A stretch of 64,000 nt of DNA from CAWABB01 sp963780165 (lineage in GTDB: Bacteria > Bacteroidota > Ignavibacteria > UBA10030 > UBA6906), in NCBI GenBank assembly GCA_963780165.1, contig CAWABB010000007.1, positions 1 through 64,000 on the forward strand. Reading direction: 5' to 3'. Made by a program: the position numbers and the translations under genes. The notes below the pieces were generated by a model. That model did no database searches. It was not told the origin of the DNA and was given only the letters and a program-made list of their open reading frames with translations. The number at the start of each line of letters is the position of its first letter. Position 1 is the first letter of the stretch. This document shows positions 42,823 through 51,204 of this stretch, in pieces.

Positions 42823-43568
42823 TGCTCACCTCATTCTTGCACGAGGGGGGTCGCGTAGAGGTCAATATTCCAATCTTGGTCTACCACCAGATCGAGCCGG
42901 TCGCAGACCGGGGAATTGAGAAGAGAGGACTGGTAGTGGATGCATCGACATTTCGGAAACAAATGTCGTTGCTGCGTTCGTTCGGCTATTCGTCAATCGG
43001 TTTTGATGATTTGATGCTCATTCTGGAGGGAAAGGCGAAAAGGCCCAGGAGAGTCTTCATTCTGTCATTTGACGATGGATACCAGGGTGTCTACGAGTAC
43101 GCCTACCCGATCCTGAGAGAGTATGGATTCTCAGCCACAATCTTCTGCATCGCTGAGGATTTAACAAGGACGGGTGTGGCAGATCCTCCTCGTGCCTTTA
43201 GAACCTTGAACCGGGATGAGGTGCAAGAACTTCTACGGGCGGGCTTCTCTCTGGGGTCACATTCCTTCTCCCATTGTGACCTCGTTTCGGTCTCCGCAGA
43301 AGAAGCTCAGAAGGAAATTTCGGTTTCCCGAACTACTCTGGAGGATATGTTCGGAGTGCGTGTCAGCTCCTTCGCATATCCGTATGGCAGGCACACATCA
43401 ACGATCGAGAGAATGGTCGAGGACAACGGATACTCGGTGGCGGTCTCGACAGCATTCGGCAAGATCCACGAACTCAAAGACCGGTTTCGGCTAAAGCGCC
43501 TGCCAATTGGATTCGACCAGGGTCTTGTCGGGTACGTCAGCCGATTCCTTGGATGTCATTACTTCTGA
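42819..43568 (+). CDS. Polysaccharide deacetylase (NodB fold)
   Basis: 249 residues. ATG 42819 overlaps the previous TGA by four bases. ILVYHQIEP, the catalytic FILSFDDGYQG (Asp85-Asp86), and SHSFSHCDL with the metal-binding His148-x3-His152 are present, followed by SSFAYPYGR and a late LPIG strand. No signal peptide or lipobox, so it may act on lipid-linked or nucleotide-linked N-acetyl sugars in the cytoplasm, unlike secreted PgaB-type enzymes. Confidence 0.87.
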   Translation: MMLTSFLHEGGRVEVNIPILVYHQIEPVADRGIEKRGLVVDASTFRKQMSLLRSFGYSSIGFDDLMLILEGKAKRPRRVFILSFDDGYQGVYEYAYPILREYGFSATIFCIAEDLTRTGVADPPRAFRTLNRDEVQELLRAGFSLGSHSFSHCDLVSVSAEEAQKEISVSRTTLEDMFGVRVSSFAYPYGRHTSTIERMVEDNGYSVAVSTAFGKIHELKDRFRLKRLPIGFDQGLVGYVSRFLGCHYF

Positions 43569-43605
43569 GCCTCATCGGCAGTCACACATCGCACGGGCTT
43601 CACGA

Positions 43606-44451
43606 ATGACGAGGGAACACCTGACTGTGTTGATTCCGACTTTCAATAATGCGAAAGACATTGTTGCCCTTCTGGATGATGTATCATGGGCAAGCGAGAT
43701 ACTTGTCGTCGACTCATTCAGCACGGATGAGACCGTGAGGACATGCCGGGAACGGGGCGCGAAGGTCGTTCAACACACCTATGAGAACTCTGCAAAGCAG
43801 AAGAATTGGGCAATTCCCCAGTGCGCCCATCCGTGGGTTCTCCTGATCGACACAGACGAACGATTGCCAAAGGGGCTGCAGTCTGAGATTCTAGCACTCA
43901 TGACGCAAGGCATTCCAGAGGACTGTGACGCGTATAGGATTGCTCGAAAGAATATGATCCTCGGAGAGTGGATCAAGGCGATGGATCTATGGCCCGACTA
44001 TCAGACCCGACTCTTCCGGAGGGATGTCGGGCGCTACGAAGACAAGGAAGTCCACGCGGACATCGAGGTTCCGGGCCGGCTTGGTACGTTGACGAATGCG
44101 CTGGTCCATAACGGAACTGATTCGTTGTCGAAACAGATCTCCCTCCTCGACAGATATTCATCCTACAAGGCCACTGAATTTAGACGCCGGGGGAGGAGAT
44201 TTCGCACCATCGATCTCCTTGTGCGACCCTTAGGGGCGTTCTTCTATCTCTTTGTTCTTCGACAGGGATTCAAGGAGGGCATCAGGGGGCTCTTTCTTGC
44301 CTTTCACACAATGGCGTTTTCATTCTTCACGTATGCGAAACTGTGGGAGAAGGAATTGTCGGATCGTCGTGGACAGGACATCGTTTCAACCACGGGATCG
44401 GGTGGCGAGGCTGAACAGCCGCCATCCGGGCGTCCTCTGACGGGTGGTTGA
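43606..44451 (+). CDS. GT2 glycosyltransferase, WaaE/KdtX-like
   Basis: 281 residues. LTVLIPTFNNAKDIVALLDD, VVDSFSTDETVRTC and WVLLIDTDERLPKGL are the GT-A motifs. The order resembles lipopolysaccharide core beta-1,4-glucosyltransferases (SKDxT/xFSTD). ATG 43606 is preferred; an in-frame ATG at 43507 would overlap the deacetylase by 62 bases. C-terminal hydrophobic stretch LVRPLGAFFYLFVLRQGF may be membrane-associated. Confidence 0.83.
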   Translation: MTREHLTVLIPTFNNAKDIVALLDDVSWASEILVVDSFSTDETVRTCRERGAKVVQHTYENSAKQKNWAIPQCAHPWVLLIDTDERLPKGLQSEILALMTQGIPEDCDAYRIARKNMILGEWIKAMDLWPDYQTRLFRRDVGRYEDKEVHADIEVPGRLGTLTNALVHNGTDSLSKQISLLDRYSSYKATEFRRRGRRFRTIDLLVRPLGAFFYLFVLRQGFKEGIRGLFLAFHTMAFSFFTYAKLWEKELSDRRGQDIVSTTGSGGEAEQPPSGRPLTGG

Positions 44452-44462
44452 CTGGTTGGCGT

Positions 44463-45377
44463 ATGATCCAATTCTCCGTTTTGATTTGCACGTACAATCG
44501 ACCGGTCATGTTAACGGCGGCGCTCTCCGCTCTTCTCGAGAGAACAACGGAGAAACCCGACCAGGTCGTGGTGGTGAACGGCGGCGGCCCCGAGGCGGAC
44601 GACATTGTCCGTCGTTTTCAGGACACTGCCGGTTCCCGGGGGGTGGAGCTGAAGCTTGTCCGAACGGAGAACATCAATCTCGCGACAAGCCGGAATATCG
44701 GTTTGCGGGAATGTTCAGGCGATGTTGTAGCGATGACGGATGATGATGCCGAGGTGTTTCCTGATTGGGTCCTCCGCATGAAAGAGACTCATGAAAGGCA
44801 TCCCGAAGTGGGAGCGGTCGGAGGGCCTGTGTTGGGGTTCGGGAGTTCGAAGAATCTTGTCAGCAGGGTGTCGGACATCGTCACGTTTCCCGCTTCAGAT
44901 CACGCCTCGTACGTTCGGACCCTTCCGGGCGTAAATGTGTCCTACAAAAGGGTGACGATCCAAAAAGTGGGGACCCAAGACGAGTCCCTCTTTCGCGGGG
45001 AAGATGTGGATTTTAACTGGCGAGTGAAGCTGGCGGGATATGAAGTGTTGTTCGATCCAACGATCAGAGTCCGCCATCACCATCGTCCCGGCCTGTTCCA
45101 GTTGTTGCGCCAGCACTATATGTACGGCCGCGCATACTATCTGGTCCGCAACAAATGGCCGGAGATGTACTGTGTATATCCCCGGTCATTGGGTTCGGCC
45201 AGAGATGTCCTGAAGGCGATCCATTTTGTGCTGGCGGCCATCTATGAGCCTTTTCTGTACGCCTCGAAGCTTGAGCGTACGACCGATAAGGTGCTTGCGT
45301 GGCCTATTCTCTTCATGAACCAATGTGCCTGGCGCGGCGGAATGATCGCACAGAGGGTTCTTGGCGGATCCCATTGA
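44463..45377 (+). CDS. GT2 glycosyltransferase
   Basis: 304 residues. FSVLICTYNRPVMLTAALSA, LATSRNIGLRECSGDVVAMT followed by DDDAEVF (DxD), and FRGEDVDFNWRVKLAGYE with the catalytic ED. ATG 44463 is used; a TTG at 44448 that overlaps the previous stop (TTGA) would add five residues and is possible because this operon uses such overlaps. Confidence 0.84.
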   Translation: MIQFSVLICTYNRPVMLTAALSALLERTTEKPDQVVVVNGGGPEADDIVRRFQDTAGSRGVELKLVRTENINLATSRNIGLRECSGDVVAMTDDDAEVFPDWVLRMKETHERHPEVGAVGGPVLGFGSSKNLVSRVSDIVTFPASDHASYVRTLPGVNVSYKRVTIQKVGTQDESLFRGEDVDFNWRVKLAGYEVLFDPTIRVRHHHRPGLFQLLRQHYMYGRAYYLVRNKWPEMYCVYPRSLGSARDVLKAIHFVLAAIYEPFLYASKLERTTDKVLAWPILFMNQCAWRGGMIAQRVLGGSH

Positions 45378-45413
45378 CGTGGAAGAAGTGGTCATGAGAC
45401 AACGCGTCGTGAT

Positions 45414-46670
45414 ATGAATCCAGCACAATACAGAAAACTGATCTTGATCTTGAGTTTCGCAGGAGTTGCTCTCGGATGGCGAGGGCTGAATCTGGGGTTC
45501 GGACTCAAATTGTATGCGTCAGAGTTCTTTATCTGGACCGGCTTCGTAGCATCCATGCTCATGCCGGTACGTGCGCCTCGCATCTCGTCCCCGCCCCAAT
45601 CAAACGCTCTTCCGATGATCCTTGCATATTGTGCGCTCCTGGGCGTGATCGTCGGATTCGCCAATGGCAACCGCCCTCAAGAGATCATCATCCAGGCGAA
45701 GGGCATGCTGTGTTTCGTTCCTATCCTTGCCATGTTTAGAAAATGGATTCACACCGAGGAGGATATTTTTCCCTGTGCGGTCACTCTGGTCGCCAGCGGA
45801 GTCATCATCGCCCTGTTGGGCACTTTTGAGTTTGTCTTCCCTGCGATGGCAAAGAGTCTCCGGTGGCTGTTTGTAGACCCGGGGTATACCCGGACCAACT
45901 TTGGAACGTCGGGAACAATCAGCCTTTCCGGGTTCAGTTCCTGGGGGACCCCCGTGGTCGGCGTTATGCTGGTACCTGCCTTTGGTTTCTGGATTGCGAT
46001 CCGGAAGTCGGTCCCCCAACGGTTCAAGGCGCTGTCATATGTTGCGGCAGGCTTCCTGGTTGTCGGCATCGTGCTATCCGGATACCGGTCCGCATGGGGC
46101 GGAATGATCGTCATCACCGGTTTGCTGCTGTTGTTCGATCGCAAAATCGTGACTGGATTGATATTCGCCGGCCTTATTCTCTTCTACGCCCTTCCACAAG
46201 AATTCTTCGCTCGTTTGACAACGATGTGGCTGCTGGGTCAATCCGGCGATACGAGTCTGATACGACGCGAAAACACGCTTAAGCTTACCCTTTCAACCAT
46301 ACAAGAACATCCACTCCTTGGTACCGGGTGGGGATCCTTTTCCACCTACAATGACTTTGCCTATGTAGCGCTTGCCCTGGGCATCCCCGCGCTGGTGGTC
46401 TTTTGTCTCTGGTACATTTCAAATCTTGCACGCACTTGGAGGGTTGCCAGGCTCTACTCCGAGGTCCGCCCTCCGAAAAGCCTGATCAATCCAATAGGGT
46501 TTCTCAGTGCACTGGGTGGCTATGTGTTTTGTATGATGAGCGGTGCCATGAGCAACGTCCAGCCATTGATGATCAATTTCTGGCTCATGTTTTGTCTGCT
46601 TCTGCGATATACCGAGATCAGCAGTATCCCAAATCACGATCGATTATCCGCGAGATCCCGGCCACAGTGA
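45414..46670 (+). CDS. O-antigen ligase/polymerase family protein (Wzy_C)
   Basis: 418 residues with about ten membrane helices. The large periplasmic loop carries TLKLTLSTIQEHPLLGTGWG, the conserved HPLxGxG motif of the O-antigen ligase superfamily. Upstream helices contain LSGYRSAWGG, matching the conserved Arg region in these ligases and polymerases. Ligation to lipid A core, chain polymerisation and linking to a protein carrier cannot be distinguished from the sequence. The stop is overlapped by the next GTG. Confidence 0.83.
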   Translation: MNPAQYRKLILILSFAGVALGWRGLNLGFGLKLYASEFFIWTGFVASMLMPVRAPRISSPPQSNALPMILAYCALLGVIVGFANGNRPQEIIIQAKGMLCFVPILAMFRKWIHTEEDIFPCAVTLVASGVIIALLGTFEFVFPAMAKSLRWLFVDPGYTRTNFGTSGTISLSGFSSWGTPVVGVMLVPAFGFWIAIRKSVPQRFKALSYVAAGFLVVGIVLSGYRSAWGGMIVITGLLLLFDRKIVTGLIFAGLILFYALPQEFFARLTTMWLLGQSGDTSLIRRENTLKLTLSTIQEHPLLGTGWGSFSTYNDFAYVALALGIPALVVFCLWYISNLARTWRVARLYSEVRPPKSLINPIGFLSALGGYVFCMMSGAMSNVQPLMINFWLMFCLLLRYTEISSIPNHDRLSARSRPQ

Positions 46671-47905
46671 AATGGCGTGACACGCAACAATCACAGGCTC
46701 GAAGAATTGCGTTTGTGGGCAACAGCTCACAAATGAGCGGAGTTGAATTCAGCACTCTCAATCTCGCCCGCTCGTTGAATTCTTCACGCTGGGCCCCAAT
46801 AGTAGTTGTCCCCGGTGAAGGAGACCTGTCAGACCGGTGCAAATCAGCTGGTGTCCGTTATGAAATCCTCTCACTTCCAAAGTATCTCTCAGTAGGGATC
46901 AGGGTCGGCCGGCACACGATTCTGAACCCCGTGGCCTTCGCAGTGAATGCAATGGCATTGTTGTATGGTGCCATTCAAGTGCTTAGTTACCTGCGCCGGG
47001 AACGCGCGGTAATCGTCGTTACGAAGGGCCTGCCCGCCCATTTCTTTGGTGGTCTGGGATCCGCGCTCGCGCGCATCCCATGCGTGTGGCACGTTCAGGA
47101 TAGGGTCTCAGAGCGTCTCGGGCTCATCTACCCGCTTGTCCTGTCCATCGCAGGGAGGTTGCTCGCAAAACATATCATCGCCGATGCAGAGAGTATACGC
47201 GGGCAACTCTCGATGTGTGTTCCTCCAGACAGGATTTCAGTGATCTGGAACGGGGTCGATACACGGGAATACTCTCCAGCTATAGATGGATCCACTATTC
47301 GTCGCGAATGGCTGATTCCTAAGAATGAGATCCTCATTGGAGTCGTGGCTCGCATTACTCCCTGGAAAGGACAGCATCTTCTACTGGAAGCTTTTGCAGG
47401 GCTCTCCATAGACAATCCTTCTCTCAGGCTCGTCCTAGTCGGCACTGCCATGTTCGACAACGACAACTATTTCAATTCATTGCGTGAGTATGTCCGGGAC
47501 CGGAATCTCGAAACAAAAGTCGTGTTTGCTGGATTCCGGTGGGATCTCCCCCAGGTCTATGCAGCCATAGATGTGTTTGTCCATACGGCCGTGGAGAAAG
47601 ACTCTACCCCATTATCGGTTGTTTCAGCAATGGCAGCCGGGAAGGCGATCATATGTCCGCGCATTGACGGGATCACCGAACTCTTCAGAGAGGAAGAAGA
47701 TGGGCTCCTGTACCCTCCTGGGGACGTTACGATGCTAGAGCATCAGTTGAAACGACTTATTCTGGATCGTGATTTGGCGACGCGGCTGGGGAAGTGTGCG
47801 AGGGAAAAAGCTGTTCGTGAGCTGGGACTGGATATCTTTACTGCAAAGTGCGAGGCCGTGTTCTCCGAATGTGCGAAGGCAGGAGGCCGAGGCGAACATG
47901 AATAG
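46667..47905 (+). CDS. GT4 glycosyltransferase
   Basis: 412 residues. GTG 46667 overlaps the upstream TGA (GTGA), the same coupling seen in neighbouring pairs, so longer upstream frames are rejected. RIAFVGNSSQMSGVEFSTLN is the N-terminal loop; GVVARITPWKGQHLLLEAFA opens the donor domain. The E-x7-E motif is altered to DSTPLSVVSAMAAGKAIIC, so the second Glu is Ser, a variation seen in some GT4 members. Confidence 0.82.
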   Translation: MKWRDTQQSQARRIAFVGNSSQMSGVEFSTLNLARSLNSSRWAPIVVVPGEGDLSDRCKSAGVRYEILSLPKYLSVGIRVGRHTILNPVAFAVNAMALLYGAIQVLSYLRRERAVIVVTKGLPAHFFGGLGSALARIPCVWHVQDRVSERLGLIYPLVLSIAGRLLAKHIIADAESIRGQLSMCVPPDRISVIWNGVDTREYSPAIDGSTIRREWLIPKNEILIGVVARITPWKGQHLLLEAFAGLSIDNPSLRLVLVGTAMFDNDNYFNSLREYVRDRNLETKVVFAGFRWDLPQVYAAIDVFVHTAVEKDSTPLSVVSAMAAGKAIICPRIDGITELFREEEDGLLYPPGDVTMLEHQLKRLILDRDLATRLGKCAREKAVRELGLDIFTAKCEAVFSECAKAGGRGEHE

Positions 47906-48935
47906 GTCAGCCCCATCCCCTGATCCCGCGAGCCTCGGGAGTCCCAAACGACGTCGAATACTCTTTGTTCACAGCAAGCGGAGGCGGTTCGTACAGATCG
48001 ACATGGACCTGCTTGCCACGGACTTCCTTGTACAGGAATGGTACCAGCGAACACGATTTGTAAACCTCTTGAAACTTGTGCAAGGAATATGGTCCAGTGA
48101 TATAGTGTTCGGGTGGTTTGCCAGCTGGCACACGTTCTTTCCCTTCCTGCTCGCGCGGTGGCTCAACCGTCCGTCGGTGCTTGTCATTGGCGGCTACGAC
48201 ACGGCAAACATGCCCGAGATCAAGTACGGTAGCCAACGGGGAGGGGTCCGTCGATGGATTGCGCGCAGGGTGATTCGATCCGCGTCCCGCCTGGTGACGA
48301 ATTCTCAGTTTGCCAGATCAGAGGCAGTAGAACAGGCGGGTGCGGCTGCAGAAAAGATCTCTGTTCTCTATCACGGAGTCAAACCGTACGGTATTGAGGG
48401 CGATACAAGCAAACGAGCTCTTGTTGTCACGGTTGGTGACGTCGAATACCCGAATCTACAGCGCAAGGGACTGGAGCCATTTGTGCACGCTGCTGCTATG
48501 CTACCAGACATCCAATTTGCGGTAATAGGAGAATGGCTTGACCGGTCGATAGAGAAATTGCGCTTGAACGCCTCACCCAATGTCCAATTCACCGGCAGAG
48601 TGAGCGATGAGGACCTCGCTCGTTTTTACCGGGAGGCCACAGTATACGTCCAGGCTTCAAGCCATGAAGGCTTCGGTCTTTCTCTTGCCGAGGCAATGCT
48701 CGCCGAATGCGTGCCGGTTGTCACTTCCAATGGTGCCTTACCCGAAGTGGTCGGAGACACGGGTGTCTATGTTGATTCTGTCGCGCCGAAACCGTTATCA
48801 GAGGCGATTCGGACGGCGCTCAGTCTCCCGCCTGAATACGGCAAGCGGGCCCGGTTGCGCATACTCCAAGAGTTCACATTGGAAAAGCGAAAGCGGATGC
48901 TTTGTGATCTGATTGACAGCGTCATAGAAGCATGA
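47898..48935 (+). CDS. GT4 glycosyltransferase
   Basis: 345 residues. ATG 47898 overlaps the upstream gene by eight bases and follows a GGAGG-type site. The N-terminal half is shorter than in the other GT4 proteins. VVTVGDVEYPNLQRKGLEPF and EGFGLSLAEAMLAECVPVVT (E-x7-E) mark the donor domain. Last plus-strand gene of the operon. Confidence 0.84.
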   Translation: MNRSAPSPDPASLGSPKRRRILFVHSKRRRFVQIDMDLLATDFLVQEWYQRTRFVNLLKLVQGIWSSDIVFGWFASWHTFFPFLLARWLNRPSVLVIGGYDTANMPEIKYGSQRGGVRRWIARRVIRSASRLVTNSQFARSEAVEQAGAAAEKISVLYHGVKPYGIEGDTSKRALVVTVGDVEYPNLQRKGLEPFVHAAAMLPDIQFAVIGEWLDRSIEKLRLNASPNVQFTGRVSDEDLARFYREATVYVQASSHEGFGLSLAEAMLAECVPVVTSNGALPEVVGDTGVYVDSVAPKPLSEAIRTALSLPPEYGKRARLRILQEFTLEKRKRMLCDLIDSVIEA

Positions 48936-48968
48936 CAACAGCCCAACAGCCCTCATTGCGGTGTCCCG

Positions 48969-49010
48969 CACTTTGGCCAAAGTGAAGGAGGTCAGCTGCT
49001 AGCTGTGACC
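48969..49010. terminator. Paired palindromes between convergent genes
   Basis: A perfect 16-base palindrome (CACTTTGGCCAAAGTG, 48969-48984) is followed by GGTCAGCT...AGCTGTGACC (48990-49010) and CTTTT. Position between converging stops (48935 and 49015) suggests a two-way terminator. Confidence 0.5.
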
Positions 49011-49014
49011 CTTT

Positions 49015-50154
49015 TCACACCTTAAAGTCCGTCACAGAAGATATGACCTGCGATTGCTGCGTGCGTGATAGCGTGTTGTAGAACGGCAATCGTAGGAGCC
49101 GGTCGCTAATGTCCTCCGTCACGGGGCAATCTCCTTTCCTTCCTCCGAATTGTCGACCCATTTTTGAAAGATGAAGCGGGAGATAGTGAAACACGGCCGT
49201 GATTCCATTACTATGCAAATGACTTATCAGGGCCTGTCGGCGTTCCAAGGAAGGGAGGAGAATATAGTACATGTGATAGGGTTGTTCACAATCGACTGGC
49301 ACGAACGGCAATCGAACCTCATTCTGATCTGCCCAGGTCCGCAGGTTTTCGTGATAATACTCCCAGATGACACGGCGCTCGGCCTGTATGGTGTGGCGAG
49401 CCTGGAGCTGGGCGAACAGGAAGGCGGACAGGATATCCGAAGGTAAATAACTTGATCCCATGTCAACCCAAGAATACTTGTCCACCTGCCCACGAAGGAA
49501 TCTGCCTCGATCTGTCCCTTTTTCGCGCAGAATTTCAGCCCGCTCGATGTACTCCGCCTCATTGATAATGAGTGCTCCGCCTTCACCGCAGGTGAAATTC
49601 TTCGTCTCATGAAAACTTTGACCTGCAAGAGCTCCAAATGTGCCGAGGTATTTCCCCTTGAATTTTCCGTAGAGCCCGTGGGCGTTGTCCTCAACCACCC
49701 GGATTCCAAGAGTCCGCGATATGTCAAGGATTACATCGATCGCACACCCTACGCCTGCGTAGTGCACAGGAACTATCGCCTTCGTGCGAGCTGAGATGAG
49801 GGAGTCCAGTCTCGTCTCATCGAGGTTCAGAGTATCCGGACGAATGTCGACGAAGACCGGCTTGGCCCCTCGCAGGACAAAAGGGTTGACTGTCGAAACG
49901 AATGTAAAGGACGGGACCAGGACCTCATCACCGGGGCGAATGTCGAGCAAGAGCGCCGACAGCTCAAGGGCATGGGTGCAGGAGGTCGTGAGCAGAACCC
50001 TCTGCGATCCAAGTGCTTGCGTCAATAGCGAGGTACAACGCCTTGTGTACTCGCCGTCTCCAGCGATGTGACCCCGCTGGACACAGTCCAGCATGTATTC
50101 CATTTCCTGTCCGACAAGCGATGGCTTATTGAACGGAATGGTCACAGTATTCAT
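49015..50154 (-). CDS. wecE: DegT/DnrJ/EryC1 sugar aminotransferase, WecE-like
   Basis: 379 residues. PLP-dependent transaminase that, in its best-studied relatives (WecE/RffA), makes dTDP-4-amino-4,6-dideoxygalactose from the 4-keto-6-deoxy sugar. IPFNKPSLVGQEMEYM at the N-terminus, SCTHALELSALLL, EDNAHGLYGKFKGKYLGTFG and the PLP lysine K185 in FHETKNFTCGEGGAL match the WecE subgroup closely. Transcribed against the main operon. Product could feed the formyltransferase at 32.6 kb. No dTDP-glucose synthesis genes (RmlA/RmlB) are in the window. Confidence 0.87.
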   Translation of the reverse strand: MNTVTIPFNKPSLVGQEMEYMLDCVQRGHIAGDGEYTRRCTSLLTQALGSQRVLLTTSCTHALELSALLLDIRPGDEVLVPSFTFVSTVNPFVLRGAKPVFVDIRPDTLNLDETRLDSLISARTKAIVPVHYAGVGCAIDVILDISRTLGIRVVEDNAHGLYGKFKGKYLGTFGALAGQSFHETKNFTCGEGGALIINEAEYIERAEILREKGTDRGRFLRGQVDKYSWVDMGSSYLPSDILSAFLFAQLQARHTIQAERRVIWEYYHENLRTWADQNEVRLPFVPVDCEQPYHMYYILLPSLERRQALISHLHSNGITAVFHYLPLHLSKMGRQFGGRKGDCPVTEDISDRLLRLPFYNTLSRTQQSQVISSVTDFKV

Positions 50155-50354
50155 GGAACGTTCCCTTTTCTTGTGACATCTCTCATGAGACTTTCTTGGC
50201 TGCTCCTACCTCCCCCCTTCGTGTGATGCCAAAGTAATATAACACCTGGATCGTAAGGAGGGGGGAAAGTCCAGCTTTCCGGCTATCTCCAACAGGGTAA
50301 GGACCTGATTTCCAATATACGAATCGGATCGGTCTAGAGGGGGTAGGTCAATAC

Positions 50355-50699
50355 ATCTTACATCACGGGTCGCGACCTGGACAATGCCGTCTCCTCCGCC
50401 AGCCCCGGCAGGACCTTGTTCGGCTTCTGCATCAAGGATGCAATCGAACGAGGTTTCACTGCGTTCGATTTCCTTGGCGGAGAGCAGCCGTACAAGCTGA
50501 GCCTCGGCGGAACCACTTCGTACTACGGCCGCCTCGTAGCCCGACAACGCGGCGCCGCCGGACTCCCGGGCATGCTTGCGCACTAGCTCCTCGAGGCACG
50601 TACACAGCATCCAGATCAGGTTCTACCGCCACCGCGTGCTGCCAAAATTCAACAAGATCTTCCGAGATCGTAAACACTCGGCCGTCAATCATCCGTAGT
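50355..50699 (+). pseudogene. 3' fragment of a third CelD-like gene
   Basis: Homologous to 24292-24631 at nucleotide level. It encodes YITGRDLDNAVSSASPGRTL and FDFLGGEQPYKLSLGGTTSY, then RQRGAAGLPGMLAH, where copy 2 has a GAG (Glu) and this copy a TAG stop at 50584; soon after there is a one-base insertion. No start or N-terminal two-thirds exists upstream, so it is a decayed fragment. It lies between the WecE-like gene start and the tail of the secreted repeat protein. Confidence 0.85.
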
Positions 50700-50795
50700 C
50701 GACAATCGTCAATTGTCGATTGGTCCTGCAAGGCAAAGGGGGTATCGCAGGGGAAAAGTCTCCTGCGACTTGGGCAGCTCCACGGCACGAAATAG

Positions 50796-50825
50796 CACGG
50801 CCCGGGCATCGCTGCCCGGGCCGTG
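50796..50825. terminator. Perfect 13-bp hairpin between CelD fragment and secreted gene
   Basis: CACGGCCCGGGCA-TCGC-TGCCCGGGCCGTG. A perfect inverted repeat, equivalent in position to the hairpin at 24726-24751. No T-run, but it separates convergent 3' ends. Confidence 0.6.
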
Positions 50826-51204
50826 TTGCATACTGAGTGCCGCTGATACTTATCTCACGAGCACGAGCCTCTTGGTCTGCACAAAGTCACCCGCTCCGCT
50901 CTTGGAGTCCAGAGGGCGGACTTGCAGCCGATAGAAGTACACTCCTGAGGCAAGCGTCGTTCCGTCAAACCTCACCTCGTGGTAGCCCGCCTCCTGCGGC
51001 TCATCCGCCAGGTCCGACACACGCTGACCCGCCGAGTTGAACACCGCCAGCCTCACCATCGAGGGCTCAGGAAGCGCATAGCGGATTGTCGTCACCGGGT
51101 TGAACGGATTCGGGTAGTTCTGCAGCAGGCTGTACTCCGTCGGCATCTCCACCGGAACCGCTTCCACTCCCTCCTTCGCCAGGGCTCCAACCTTCGCTAT
51201 GACG

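Noticed and set aside
46403..46666. Longer N-terminus for the GT4 gene starting at 46403
   Set aside because: It overlaps the O-antigen ligase frame by more than 260 bases; GTG 46667 overlaps the stop by four bases like other pairs here and directly precedes the conserved strand.
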